A stretch of 64,000 nt of DNA. Source: Lingula anatina. Its lineage: Eukaryota; Brachiopoda; Lingulata; Lingulida; Lingulidae. A program made the translations under genes and the position numbers. Under the pieces are notes generated by a model. The model saw nothing but the letters and a program-made list of their open reading frames with translations, was not told the DNA's origin and did not search any database. Below, in pieces: positions 49,201-61,152 of this stretch. The stretch covers positions 987,740-1,051,739 of the forward strand of contig NW_019775491.1 in the NCBI RefSeq assembly GCF_001039355.2, read 5' to 3'. Position 1 is the first letter of the stretch. Every line of letters begins with the position of its first letter.

Positions 49201-52200
49201 ACTGTTGTCACCCTGTGCACTAATCCAAAACCTTAACCTGCCTTTTAGATAAACTCACAATATCTCATAGAACATTCTTTTTCAGACACATCTACTGCCA
49301 TTCATGTTTCAGGGAACTTTTTTAGCTTTGGAAGACTTTTCAGTTAACTTTGATATTATTGCAGTAGAAATACCATTATAAATGTGCTTGCATGAAGCCT
49401 GGTGTTACTATTTATTTCATTTTAAAATTATTGGCAAGGTGTGTTTTAATGCTTATTATAGAACAGGGTCAAATTATGAATGTTTTTTTTATAGAAGAAA
49501 ACATTGTAATATAGGGCTAGCTAGGACCTGTTGATTTCTCTTTACCCCAATAGTGGTATATATAGTTTGATAGTTTTTAAAAACTTTTATTTTTTGCAAA
49601 TAGAGGAAAATGGTATCCCACACTAAAATTATTTGCCATGATAGTAAAAATAGCATCTGCTTTTAGACATATTTTATAAACCTGTCACATTATTTCTTGC
49701 TTTTTAAATTAGTTTTACTGTAGAGATGGTAGAGTAAGTTGTAAATATATACAGTATGTAGGTTTCACCTGTCATATCACAACAGTTAGTGTATACTTGT
49801 TCAGTATTGGCAGCATGATCAAAACATGTCAGTTACTGCCAAAGGGGTAGAATTGTCACAATTTCACTGATACTGATACTAGCTCACTATTTGGCAGATT
49901 CATACTTTAAGACCATGAATTAATAGTTTATCATCAATTAGTATATACATTCTTTGGAGTTATATGTATGTATATGCTACTTAAGCAGAATTGTTTTATG
50001 ACAAATTGTAGAACAGTTTTGTTGTAGGAGGCTGATTTCACTTCAAACATATTTAAGTACTCTTATAATATTTTTGGTTATAGTATTATAGGGGTTTAGG
50101 TGGATATATTAGAAGTGATCCTAACACGTGGGCATTTACATTTTTGAAAAACATGTGTAGATACAAAAAAAAAACATTGATATGAAGATTCATATAAGTA
50201 CCAGAGCACTGTAAATTTTAAAACTTTAATGAACAGCTACTAATCTAAACATATTGAACAATAAGATATTAATTTTTAAAATGATTCTTTTATTTGTTCC
50301 AAAAGTTTTTTATTCAAAATGGGATTGCCCATCTCTTTAGGCAGAAAGAAGAAAAAATAATTTCTCAGGATGAATGAAATTTGAATAAAATAGGTTAAAA
50401 CTGGAATTTCAGATTGAGAGTAGTCGACCCAAAAGTAAAATTCAGAAGCATAGATTCACAACAGTTGGTGAAGATTTGGAAGAGGTATGGGCTTTAAATT
50501 TCTTCTTTACAAATAATAATGCCAATCTCTATTGAAAGGAGAAACATTAGAATTTTTTTAATTATAAAATTTTGAAGTTTCAACCATAATAATGATATCT
50601 TTGTATTTACACACTATTTTGCAAATTGAATGTATAATCATGTTTGGTCATATAGTGATCAGTGGTAGTAATTTATATTTAAATGGAATTGTGTTTTCTG
50701 TGCCTCATTAATAAAAGGTCAGTACAGTTCATGTGTACGTTTTCAGATTCAGTCCAGAATGCCCATCCTTGATACTTCCAAGCTGTTTTCAATTCTCGCT
50801 GACATTCCTGAGAGGAGTATGGCAACCCCAGTATCAGATGACATGACTAGATCTGCCAAGAAAACAACTGCTGTACAAAAAGAGTGAGAAAAAAAAACAA
50901 TAGATATTTTTGATAGATATACTGGGTATTTCAAATTTGAATTACTTAACATAGATATCTTTCTCAAGTTCAAGTGTGTAAATCAATATTCCTAAAAAGT
51001 TAAGAAAAACATACACAGTGAAGTACTATCTGGACAAATTTACAAATTCAGAGGCTTGATATAGCAGCGTTAATTTAAATTCAAGATAATAATGAAATGA
51101 TTTTTTTCAGAAATCCAGATGCTGCTAGTATACAAAAGGTGCTTTTAAAGGTAAGTGTTATGAAAAAATATAAGCACTTTTGTTCTGTTGAGCTTCAGTT
51201 GAAAGCATGTGCTCAGTAAATGAACTCTGACTCAAGCAGAAGGGATGCACATTATATGTTATTGATAGTATGATATGAAGGCTCACACTGTGCTCTTCAT
51301 TGGTTTACATATTATTTACTTCATTTCAGAGATCACATTCCCTTCAGCGGCTCCCAGGAATGGGAGAGACATTACTGGAGGAGCTTGGGATAAATTTAGA
51401 TGAAACTAGAAGTACTGTGACAGATAAAGCTGAGGCAGCCCTAGAAATGAGATCCATTTCTGGAAAATCTATTGTAAGTGCAAAAAAAGTAACATCATTA
51501 TTATTTTCTAAGTAAAATATCATTTGGTATTCAGATATGGCAGATAAACTTAACTATGCTTTAAGAATTTTAATTATACACATACAATATTATAATCAGA
51601 TATGAAGTTCAAGACTAATTTTAAAGAAATAGGGGGCAGCTTGAATTATGCTGTTTAAAGTTGGATCTGAAGTAAAATATCATGCCTAGAAATATTGTAT
51701 GCTTAATTCCCACAAAATTTGATTGGCTTGAATTTTAATGCCTCCCTACAAATACATAAACTTTTTAGTAAAAAACGCAAGATGAAGACAAGTGTGGAGA
51801 TAAATTCTTTAATGTTTGTGTCCATTAGATTTCAGAAAAGAAGGAGACAACACGCCCTTGCACGCGGCAGTTTCTTCGAAATGATCTTGAGAAACTGGTT
51901 CAAAGGCAAACAGCACAGGAACCTGAGGATGCTGATGCCTTGCCTCCATTACTACAGGTACACTGCTATTAGTTCATTACACTCATGTTATAGGCATTTT
52001 TTTAAGTCCTGTAATTGTACTGCAAATTATAATTACATAATAAAATTATGTTTTCTTTCTAGGCTCTCTTAAGGCCTGCAAAACATGATGGCAAGAAAGC
52101 TATTTTAGATAGGCAATTGAAGCAATTGGAAGAAAAACAACAAATTGAAAAGGAAAAAGACAAGTAAGATTTAAAGTTTATTTATTATTGCAAGGAATAT

Positions 52201-55200
52201 ATGTATAAATGTATTTATGCATTTTTAATTTGTTTATTACCTGATGCATGTTTACAAAATATTTTTCATGCACACAGATTTGCATTTGTAATATATGCTT
52301 GTTTGAATATAATTGTTAAAGCCAAAGCTTTATGTCACAGATATCTTTCACCAGTACATCTTGATTATTTGGATACTGTAATTATGTTTCATACTCCTTT
52401 TGTATTCAGTTGTTTTCATTCATGCATTATTAAGCATTGAGAGAATTTGTGGTTTGGTTGACATACATGTAGCACAGAAAGTGCAAAGTTAACATTAGAT
52501 TATTATTGTGATGCATGTGCATGTAATGTTTGTGAGGTTGAAAAATTTTTTATAATTTTTATATTGATGAGATGTCACAAATTACTTGCACTGCACTGTG
52601 TGTTGTTTTATTCAGTGTTCCTTTACAAGAGCCCACACATCCACAGCCAGCTACAGTTTCATCTAAATTGCCCAATAAAGTGAGTATCTGGCCCATGTGG
52701 AGAAATGTGAAGTAGGAAGGTTTGCAGTCAACATTGAGCTTCAGATATTTGATAGAAGATAGATATACATTTTAAAAAACCTATCAGAAATAAATGCTTA
52801 AATAAATAATATTATTTAAATTGTAATTTCTTTGTGGTGTGCAAAATCCGGAATGGTGTCCCAGTATGTAGCATGCAGTTTTGTCTGTTTTCAAATTTCA
52901 GCTGTTTAACACGATGAAACCCACAATCAGGTTAACTAGTGCTCACCAGTACAATGTTTTACATCCGATTAAACATGTAATAAAATAATTTTATAAGACA
53001 GATGAACCTTTCTTCAATGCATTGAATATTACAGATGGTTGTGCGGACATCAGATGTCAGAGTGTCTGAGAGAGTTTGCATGACCTCCATTACCCTCCAG
53101 AAACATAATCCTGTCTACAATGACCTGACTGATGAGGTATGGACAGTTCCATGAACTTATACTTTAATGCCTTTTTAGGTTGGAGACTACATATACTAAA
53201 TATAACTGAATAGTAACTTGTATATAAGATCATTGAAGCAATATTTATCTAGCACATTGTTGATTTAAATAAACTGTTTCTAAGTTACTAGTGAATTGTT
53301 ATAATTTCCATAGCTTTGCAATATATATCTGAAAAAAAAAGTGACACATATAGTTATTGTCTCTTTCATCAGATTGATCAGGCAACTGTGAAAAACTTGG
53401 ACAAAAACTTATTCCTTGGTGAAGAGATCAAGGAAGTATATCGTGAAATAATGAAGACAGTGCCGTCCACTCACTTAGATGTTGAACAGGTATATTACTG
53501 GCATATGTGTGAATCCTTAACATATTATATATCTTCGATTTTCATGAATGCAAATATTGGTCTGTAAATATATAAGATGGAATATATATTAATTTTTCAT
53601 TGATAAACTGTTATCTCGTTTTGCAATTAGAATATATAAAAGAAATTCCATATGTCCTTTCAGACCTTTTTTGGCAATACGTTTGTCAGCTTGAATTTTT
53701 TCCCACCATTTCAGGATGAATTAGTGGTGCCCTCTGCTGACTCAGTTAACCTTTCCTCAGTGCTAGCATCTAGTACTTTATCTAAGAAGAAAAATGAGAG
53801 GATCATAAACTCTGAGTTAAGAAGCAGACAAGAACCTCCATGGGGAGAACTGGATGTTAGGGAATGGGCTAAAACGTGAGTTATATGAAATGCATTTTGA
53901 GTCCTTTTCCAGTAGGTGTTGTCATCTCGCCTGTTAACATAAGCTGTTATCATGTCTGAAGTTACACTTTATTGTAGTGACATTTGTAAGCACAAAATAT
54001 CGTATTCAGCTTGAGATGCAAATCCTTTTTATTCTTAAGTAAAGCCTGTTGCTGCATAATGTTGTTGCATATCATTATTTTACTTGTTATGTGTAAATAG
54101 TATATGTTGTGTACTGTCCTCTTTGCTGGTAGCATATTTGTAAATTTGGCCTTCTGAGCAGTTGTACTTCTAGTTGTATGTAGCAATGATTATGTAAAAG
54201 GGTTGATATTTGTACTAATTTGTGATCTTGTCTTTCTTTATACCATATACAGTCAAAGGTGGGTCATTGAGGCATAAATAACAGCATGTTCTTTGGTCTT
54301 TGCTATTCATTCTGTCTTTTTGTATGCATGCGGCATGTTATCGTGCATTTAGCCAAGAGGCTCATGTGCATGTTGACTTTTCTTTGGCTCAGAAGTTTTG
54401 CTTCTTTTAATTTGCAGGTTAGCATTGATTTGTTTAAATTGCATGATTGTTTCTTCTTTTGCTAAATCTATATTAAATCAGGTACTTTAAACTTTAAACT
54501 GGTTACTTTGTCCAGCTAGGGTGTCCTGTGGTGTACTGAAACTGTTTTATCTATAAGTTGAATTATATCTAAATTGTATATATACTGCATCATTTCCCTT
54601 TTGATATAAATATACATACCCATAATTCTTTTTGTATATTCTGAGGTCAGTAGTTCTATATTCTCTGTACAGGTAGCACCCATCCCATTATTGTTTAAAC
54701 CATGTATTTTTGCATAATTATTTTTGACTTGACTTGATTATTTTACTCATACGCATGTTACTTTTACCATTGTTTTTTATTCTAATCTGACTTCTCTATG
54801 TACCCTTTCCAAAATATACTGAACTATTTTTAAATAATTATCTAAAATTGTAGAAGTTAAATTTATAATATTTTAGATGCATCTGACCTTCTAAAATATG
54901 CTTTTTGAGAGCAAAAAATCTAGCTGCAAAGTAAAACAAGTAATTTAGATATTTATAATTGGCTTGATTGCTAGAAGAGGTAGATGTATTTTGCAGATAA
55001 GATGAACCAATTTGGCTTCTCACTAGTTAATTTAGTAAATGTTGTGATGTGAAATATGTCAGATTGAATATAATTAGGTTTTTGAAAATTAACAGTTTAA
55101 ATAAACAAAATACAGATCTGCTATCTTCGATGATTATGGATATTCCAATTTATTGTTGCAATGCATACATTGAAGATTTTGACTGTTGTTTTTTAATCTT

Positions 55201-58200
55201 ACAGGCCAACAACACCACCTACAGATACCAAAGGAAACACTTACTTTGATCCAACAGTAAGTCTGAATCAAAGACCATGGATTTAGATCAACCCAACATA
55301 ATTACAAATATGGAGCCTAAAGATTCAGTCAACTGTTTCTTAAGACCAAACACAGTTAATGCCAAAAGTCTTATTTGAATAATAAAGGATTTTCAACTTT
55401 CTGGGGAGTCTTTCAAAATGTTTTTTAAAACTGTTCCAGGTTCCCAGTAAGGCCAATCTTGCTGGTCCCCCCAGACCTGGGGCCCACTTATTTGAGGGTC
55501 TTGGTATGGATCTAGGGGGTTTAGGAGATGACTCCTACAGGGCACCTGTCCAGGACATGCCTGCTGCTGTGATGGAGAGAATGTCCAGGTCCTATGCCTC
55601 CTGGCTACAGTGGTGGAAAAGTACCATTAATACTGATGATTACATGAAGTACTTGTCAACTCAGGTTAGTTGCTATTCTAAAAATATGTAGGTTTGGGAG
55701 TTATGAATTTGTTTTTGTTTAGACTGGGATTAAATTTTCAGACATTTTATACGACAAATATTTTTATAGTTTCAGCTGTTTCATAATGATATATATAAAT
55801 TTTATTCAATGATTCATAAAAACTGTATTGATTTACCAACACACTCTTTTCACCTTTTTTTAAAATGTTATTTATTTATTATAGGAATCTGATTACATGG
55901 GAGTCATTTGTCATTTTTACAACTCTGATGATGAAGGTGATGAAGATGAGACTGCTAGGCTTAAGTCTAAAGAAGCTAAGGAAGCAGCAAAAAGGTAGAG
56001 ACTTGCCCCAAAAGATAAAAATGTCTTAGAGGTTTTCTTTTCTATGTTGATGGTTAGCTGCCCCCCCTCCCCCCATTTTTGTATATTATTCATATTTGAT
56101 AGAAATCAGTTTATCCCACAGTATTGAACTTTACTGACAACCCATTATAATTGATAACCTTTTTAGAGCAAGAGAGGAAAAGATAAAAGAGATGAGAGTA
56201 CAAAAGACAGAATTTCAACCAGGAATGTGGAATGTAAACACCATAATGTTAGGAGGACTTGGGCGGGATCCTGAGTTGGAAGGTAAGAGACTGGAAACTG
56301 ATACAGGCACATTTGCTACTTGTAGAAAGGGGACTTAGCATGTATCTCTCACAAGTTATCATGAGAATAGGAGAAAAGACATGTCAAACTTTAGTTTTTT
56401 CAATGGAATGTATATATTTACTGAAAATTTATAATATTATTTTAACTCATTACAGAGGAAGAAAAAGAAAAGGAGAAGCCTGCAGAAGAAACAGTAGAGA
56501 AACCCAAGAAATCAATCTCCTTGATTTCAAAGAAATCTAAAGAAGTTTCCCAAGACTCATTAGATCAGCCCCCCAGAGATAAATCTAGGTATTACAAAAT
56601 AAATTTACATATTTTGTTTTATAAGAAAAATTCATTTCATACATCTAGATAGGTATAGGGGTTTCATAAAATGGAGATATGTTGATAATACTATTGGTAA
56701 AAAGATCCTCAACAAAGCACCAAATGTAATGTGCTGTGGCAGTCTGCATTGTTAAGCTCTTGAAAAGCTTACACTAAATTACATATCCTAGCCCTAATAG
56801 CCCAAATTTAAGGGCAAGTAGCCTAAAAAGTACTTGGCTGAGACTATGAGACTACTAAGACCATAAAGAACTGTATTATATTTTATCATTATATACATGG
56901 TTTCTTATGATATCTTTTATCATGAATCAAGCAATTTTTTTTTTGGTTTAAGCAGATTTTTGATAACTTTTGCTTATAAATTTATTTTAGACTGAGTGAC
57001 AGAGGAGCGTCCAGATTAGCAACACAATCAAGAGGAGGAGAAACTGTGAAAAGTAGTGTAACTGGAATGGTAAGATAAAACTATTTAATGCTTCTTAAAA
57101 AACTAAAATATTTCAGGGAAAGTGCCACTTTGGTCAGTCTTTAAGTATATTAATGATGCTGAAAAAAAAAACACTCACCCTTTTCTATTGAATGGAGTAA
57201 ATAATCAGCTTAATCAGATGTGAACTTGTTGCATTTCACAGAAACTTACACAATTTGATTTGTAAATTATTTAATGAGGTGGGAACAATTAATACCATAT
57301 TTTAAAAATTCAAATATATTGATTTTATGCACTTTGAAATAACTAATACAGCTGCACACACCATTTGTTTATAGAAGACTCCAGCCTCTGGTGTCCCTCC
57401 CTCCACAGTGGGCACCCCCCAGGACCGCCTGGAGCGTGTGTGGTCTGCACTGAAAATGCCAGACAACAAGAAGCTGGACATGGCTATCAAGTACAGTTCA
57501 GAGGAATACATAGGATTACTTGAAGAGGTATGATCAGAATGCACTTGAGCTCTATTGCCCATGCCCATGTTTGAAACATAACTGTGCACATCTACATTTT
57601 CTTATGTGTAACATAAGCATGTATAATCTTATTTATTTACTGCATTTTGAAGATGTGATCATATTACTGCTGTATTGTTTTTTAGATTAATGGTAATATT
57701 ATATTTTGCAGTCAATTGAAGCCTGGGAAAAGTCAACAGACCTTATCTTGTTAAGAGAAGGATTTATAGCAAAATTGGAAAAGTTTGAGAGGTTAGCCTC
57801 AGACCCAAACAGGTTCTTTGAAAAAGGTGAGCAGTTTTATTTGATGGTTGTTATAATTTATCTGACATTTTGGCTAAACTAGAGCTTTATACTAGTTTTA
57901 AGTAAATGAAAAAGATAATTTGGGAAGATATTATGACCACATGTATAAAGCCATTTTTACGATAAGTGCTTCATAAATGAACCAGTTTGCTTTCCATATG
58001 TTATTACAGGTAACATATAGTTTTTCAACTTCTGCTCCATTAATTACAGGTTACAGAGGTTCTTCAGTGGCTAGATTAGGTGAGGCAAAACAAAGGAGCT
58101 ATCTTTATAAGGTAGGGGCGATCACAGAGTTTCATGCAAGTTTAATAAAAAAATTCTAACAGGACTTTACAGCAGCAACACTGGCATTTAAAATATTTTT

Positions 58201-59536
58201 TTAAAAAAGCTGGTAATTGGTTTGTGGTGTTAAAACGCTGCTACTCCATTTTAATTTATAACTAGCTACAGTCAAAGGAAATTTTCCATGTTAATTTGTA
58301 TTTATATTTATTTAATTATTGTTACCATTATTATTTTTTTTAGAAAATTGAAGAACTGGATTCTTTAGTGAAGAAGGCAGTGTTGAATGTTAGAGACAAG
58401 TACCAGGATGTCATAACATATGCGGTAAGAGAAATTTCCAGGTGGTTCATAAAAGAATACCCTAATCAGCCCTACATTAGTGCATATGATATTTAGGATT
58501 GGCAGGACTATGTTTTGGTTAAAACTCCGACTTATATTGAACCTAAAAGGTACCCATCTGTTCTAACTTTGTCACCATAGTGGCAAGACTGCCACTCATT
58601 TGCTGAAGCTGTGAATGCTAGGTTTTTATTTGCAATTACCAGTCGATGGCAACCCACTTGTGTACACACCATATATCTACAGGTTTTCAAGATATCTGTA
58701 ACAGTTGAAAAGATCATATATCTGCATTTTCTCAGATTGTTCCATTAGAATTTGAATTTATGATTTCTTTTTAGTTTGCAGATTTTTAAACAAAGTTCTT
58801 TATTCAAGTTTTTCATGGGTATTTCATACAAGTTAACAATCTAATAATACGATATTTAGACCCCATTCCCACAGATTTTAGATCGATCTATCCCTGTGGG
58901 GAGTCTCACTAGATTACTGTCAGCTTAGCCGGCTTAAGTGTCTGTCCCGCCTACTAAAAGCTGTAAGGGGGTAATTGACTACCGTGCGTGCTCGGCTGAC
59001 AGCAATTTAGCGTGAACCCCCAGGGAGTTAGGTTGATTTAGATGGATCGATCTAAATCTATGGGAATGCAGTCCTAGTCTAGCTATGTATTTCTTACAAA
59101 GGGATTATTCATGGGAGCCAGATTTCAAGATAGAAGCAATATTTGTAGTTCTTGTGCTGACATCTGAAGCTCAGAGCAGAAAAGAAATCACATGGAAAAG
59201 ATGTACTATGTTTGTTGAGAGTAATAACAGGCATCTTTAATATTTTGCCAAAGGCATCCCGTTTTCATATAGTAAAATTAAGGGAAACTCATCACAGCTA
59301 GATAGCTAAAAATTTAACACAAACAGCATATACCTGTGCAGGAAAACATTAACAGATGTATTTTGATATTCCAGGGCCGTCCATATCTAGAAAAGCTGAA
59401 ATGGGACAGAATAGAGATGTTGTACTGGTTACAGGAGGAGAGGAGACAGCAGGCACTGGAACAAGAACAGATGTACAGAGATGCAGTCGGCCTAAGGATG
59501 ACACAGCTAGAGCCAATATTGCCACAGCAGACGTGA
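46260..59536 (+). CDS. CCDC87: Coiled-coil domain-containing protein 87 (CCDC87)
   Basis: Thirty exons join in phase to 1044 residues: 46260-46385, 46652-46724, 46943-46992, 47255-47368, 47619-47690, 47855-47951, 48124-48205, 48357-48507, 49135-49149, 50413-50484, 50747-50883, 51111-51150, 51330-51473, 51829-51957, 52063-52163, 52616-52679, 53035-53136, 53373-53489, 53715-53875, 55205-55256, 55440-55664, 55885-55994, 56167-56282, 56456-56588, 56991-57069, 57375-57527, 57712-57826, 58050-58111, 58344-58424, 59375-59536. Family blocks recalled from mammalian CCDC87 are present in order: MGPLSIF, LNKRGVFSG, FLGEEIKEVYREIMKTV, WWKSTINTDDYMKYL, FQPGMWNVNTI, DMAIKYSS, DPNRFF and GRPYLEKLKWDRIEMLYWLQ. 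In mice, Ccdc87 is needed for sperm head shape and the acrosome reaction; a sperm or ciliary role here is inferred. Human CCDC87 is about 849 residues. Exon 9 is a 15-base microexon. Confidence 0.92.
58864..59068. mobile_element. Palindromic MITE, copy B, in CCDC87 intron 29
   Basis: The ends CATTCCCACAGATTTTAG and its near-complement CTAAATCTATGGGAATG enclose a sequence almost identical to 38416-38621. GATCGATCTA stands inside both ends. It sits in the intron before the last CCDC87 exon and is non-coding. Confidence 0.92.
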
Positions 59537-60092
59537 CGCACACACATGCTGTATTGAATTCTCTATAAACCAAATGAACAGTGCTATTGTACCATTCACA
59601 CATTAAGACTCTTACAATAGTACAATTTGCAAACGGATGCCTTTAACAATAAATTAAAGCACATATAAAAACACTTCACTTTCAAACAATGCTCATTTTA
59701 ACATTTATTTGAAAACTACTATAATAGTTTCTGATTATATTTTTCCGCTTTTCAGTCCACTTAATTTATTGTTGAAAATGATTACTGTACAATCATTGTA
59801 TTTTATGTGTTCATTACAAAATTAATTTGTAAACAACCTTGTACATAATGTAAATAAACCAATATTGCTTACCAATATTTCCATTGTCATATTAAATTAT
59901 AATTTATTTGTTTTCCTTGGGTGCCACAATTAATAAAGAAAAGAAAATGCCATTAAAACACTTCTTAATGAAAACCACTGCAGCTCACCCATAGCCAAGT
60001 TTAACTGCACCTTGTTCAGGCTGCATGCAATTGGTCTCAAAATACAACCCTTTTTATGTTCTTGTAACATACTAAGAATCTTCTTGAGATTT
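59537..60092. other. Convergent 3' UTRs of CCDC87 and mL65
   Basis: Plus-strand AATAAA signals at 59648-59653 and 59853-59858 suit CCDC87. A minus-strand AATAAA (forward 59903-59908), about 185 bases past the mL65 stop, suits that gene. The two transcripts may overlap at their 3' ends. Nothing else is seen. Confidence 0.6.
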
Positions 60093-61078
60093 TTAATTTC
60101 TGCCATGCTTCACTTCTTCTGCAATGTACTCTTTTTTGTTAACAGGAGCCTCATAATCTTCTGGCAGATAAGGCCTCAGATTAAATTCCCTTTCTTCTGG
60201 CTCAATAAGAAAACATTTTATCAATGTTTTCAAAACCTCGTCATTGAATCCTTTGACTTCTCCATCTTCCACAGTGTCATATAGGGCGAGTTCATCGAGA
60301 GCCCAACAGATATTCCTTTGGGGAATAACCTCATCAGACTTCCATTGCTCAAGGGTGTTCAGCTGGTATGCAAAAAAACTGAACCTCCTCCCATCACCCA
60401 CAATAGTCTGGCATGTAAGAGGGTATGTCAAGTTGTGATACATGCTAAAACCTGTAAAAAAATAGATACAGCACCAATATATTTATTATAAAAAGTAGGT
60501 TTATTTATTATTTTTAAAAAGTAGGTTTACATATTATTTGACCATATGGTTACTGCATTAGTAGTTTGCATGTACTTATAAGTGACCAGTTGAACAGTCA
60601 ACCATTAAGGCTTGGATGTAGATGCCAATTTCAGTTGAGTGAATTAAGAGAGTAGGGCACAAATAGGCTTAAACTTTCAAGCATCCACAGTATTTACAGT
60701 ATACCCAGAAGATAAATAAACAACATTTTTCTGGAGTTTCAAAGGAGTTGTTTATTATATATCGCACAGCATGCACACATACATATCTATTATATATAGC
60801 AAAAAAATGTCTGTTTATGTTCACACTGCCCTGAAAGAAATTTTATTTGTAAAAGGTAACTAGACAGCAAAGCTGGCAAACATACGTATATTATGCAGAA
60901 AAAGGCACACATGTTTTGGCCAATTTTGATCCACTGTTACATAAAGCTCAAAAATGGCATAATCACTCTCGCCCTCTTACCTTACATACTACAGGTAACA
61001 TGGACATTGAAAAACTAGCAAGTGATTCAGTTCCATGGGATATAAAAACCAATAAAAATGCTGTGTAAAAAATGCAAA

Positions 61079-61152
<74 letters not shown>

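Noticed and set aside
53640-53714. Extension of CCDC87 exon 19 upstream (frame starting at 53652)
   Set aside because: The acceptor at 53713-53714 follows a good pyrimidine tract and keeps phase. The extra residues are hydrophobic and have no match in the family.
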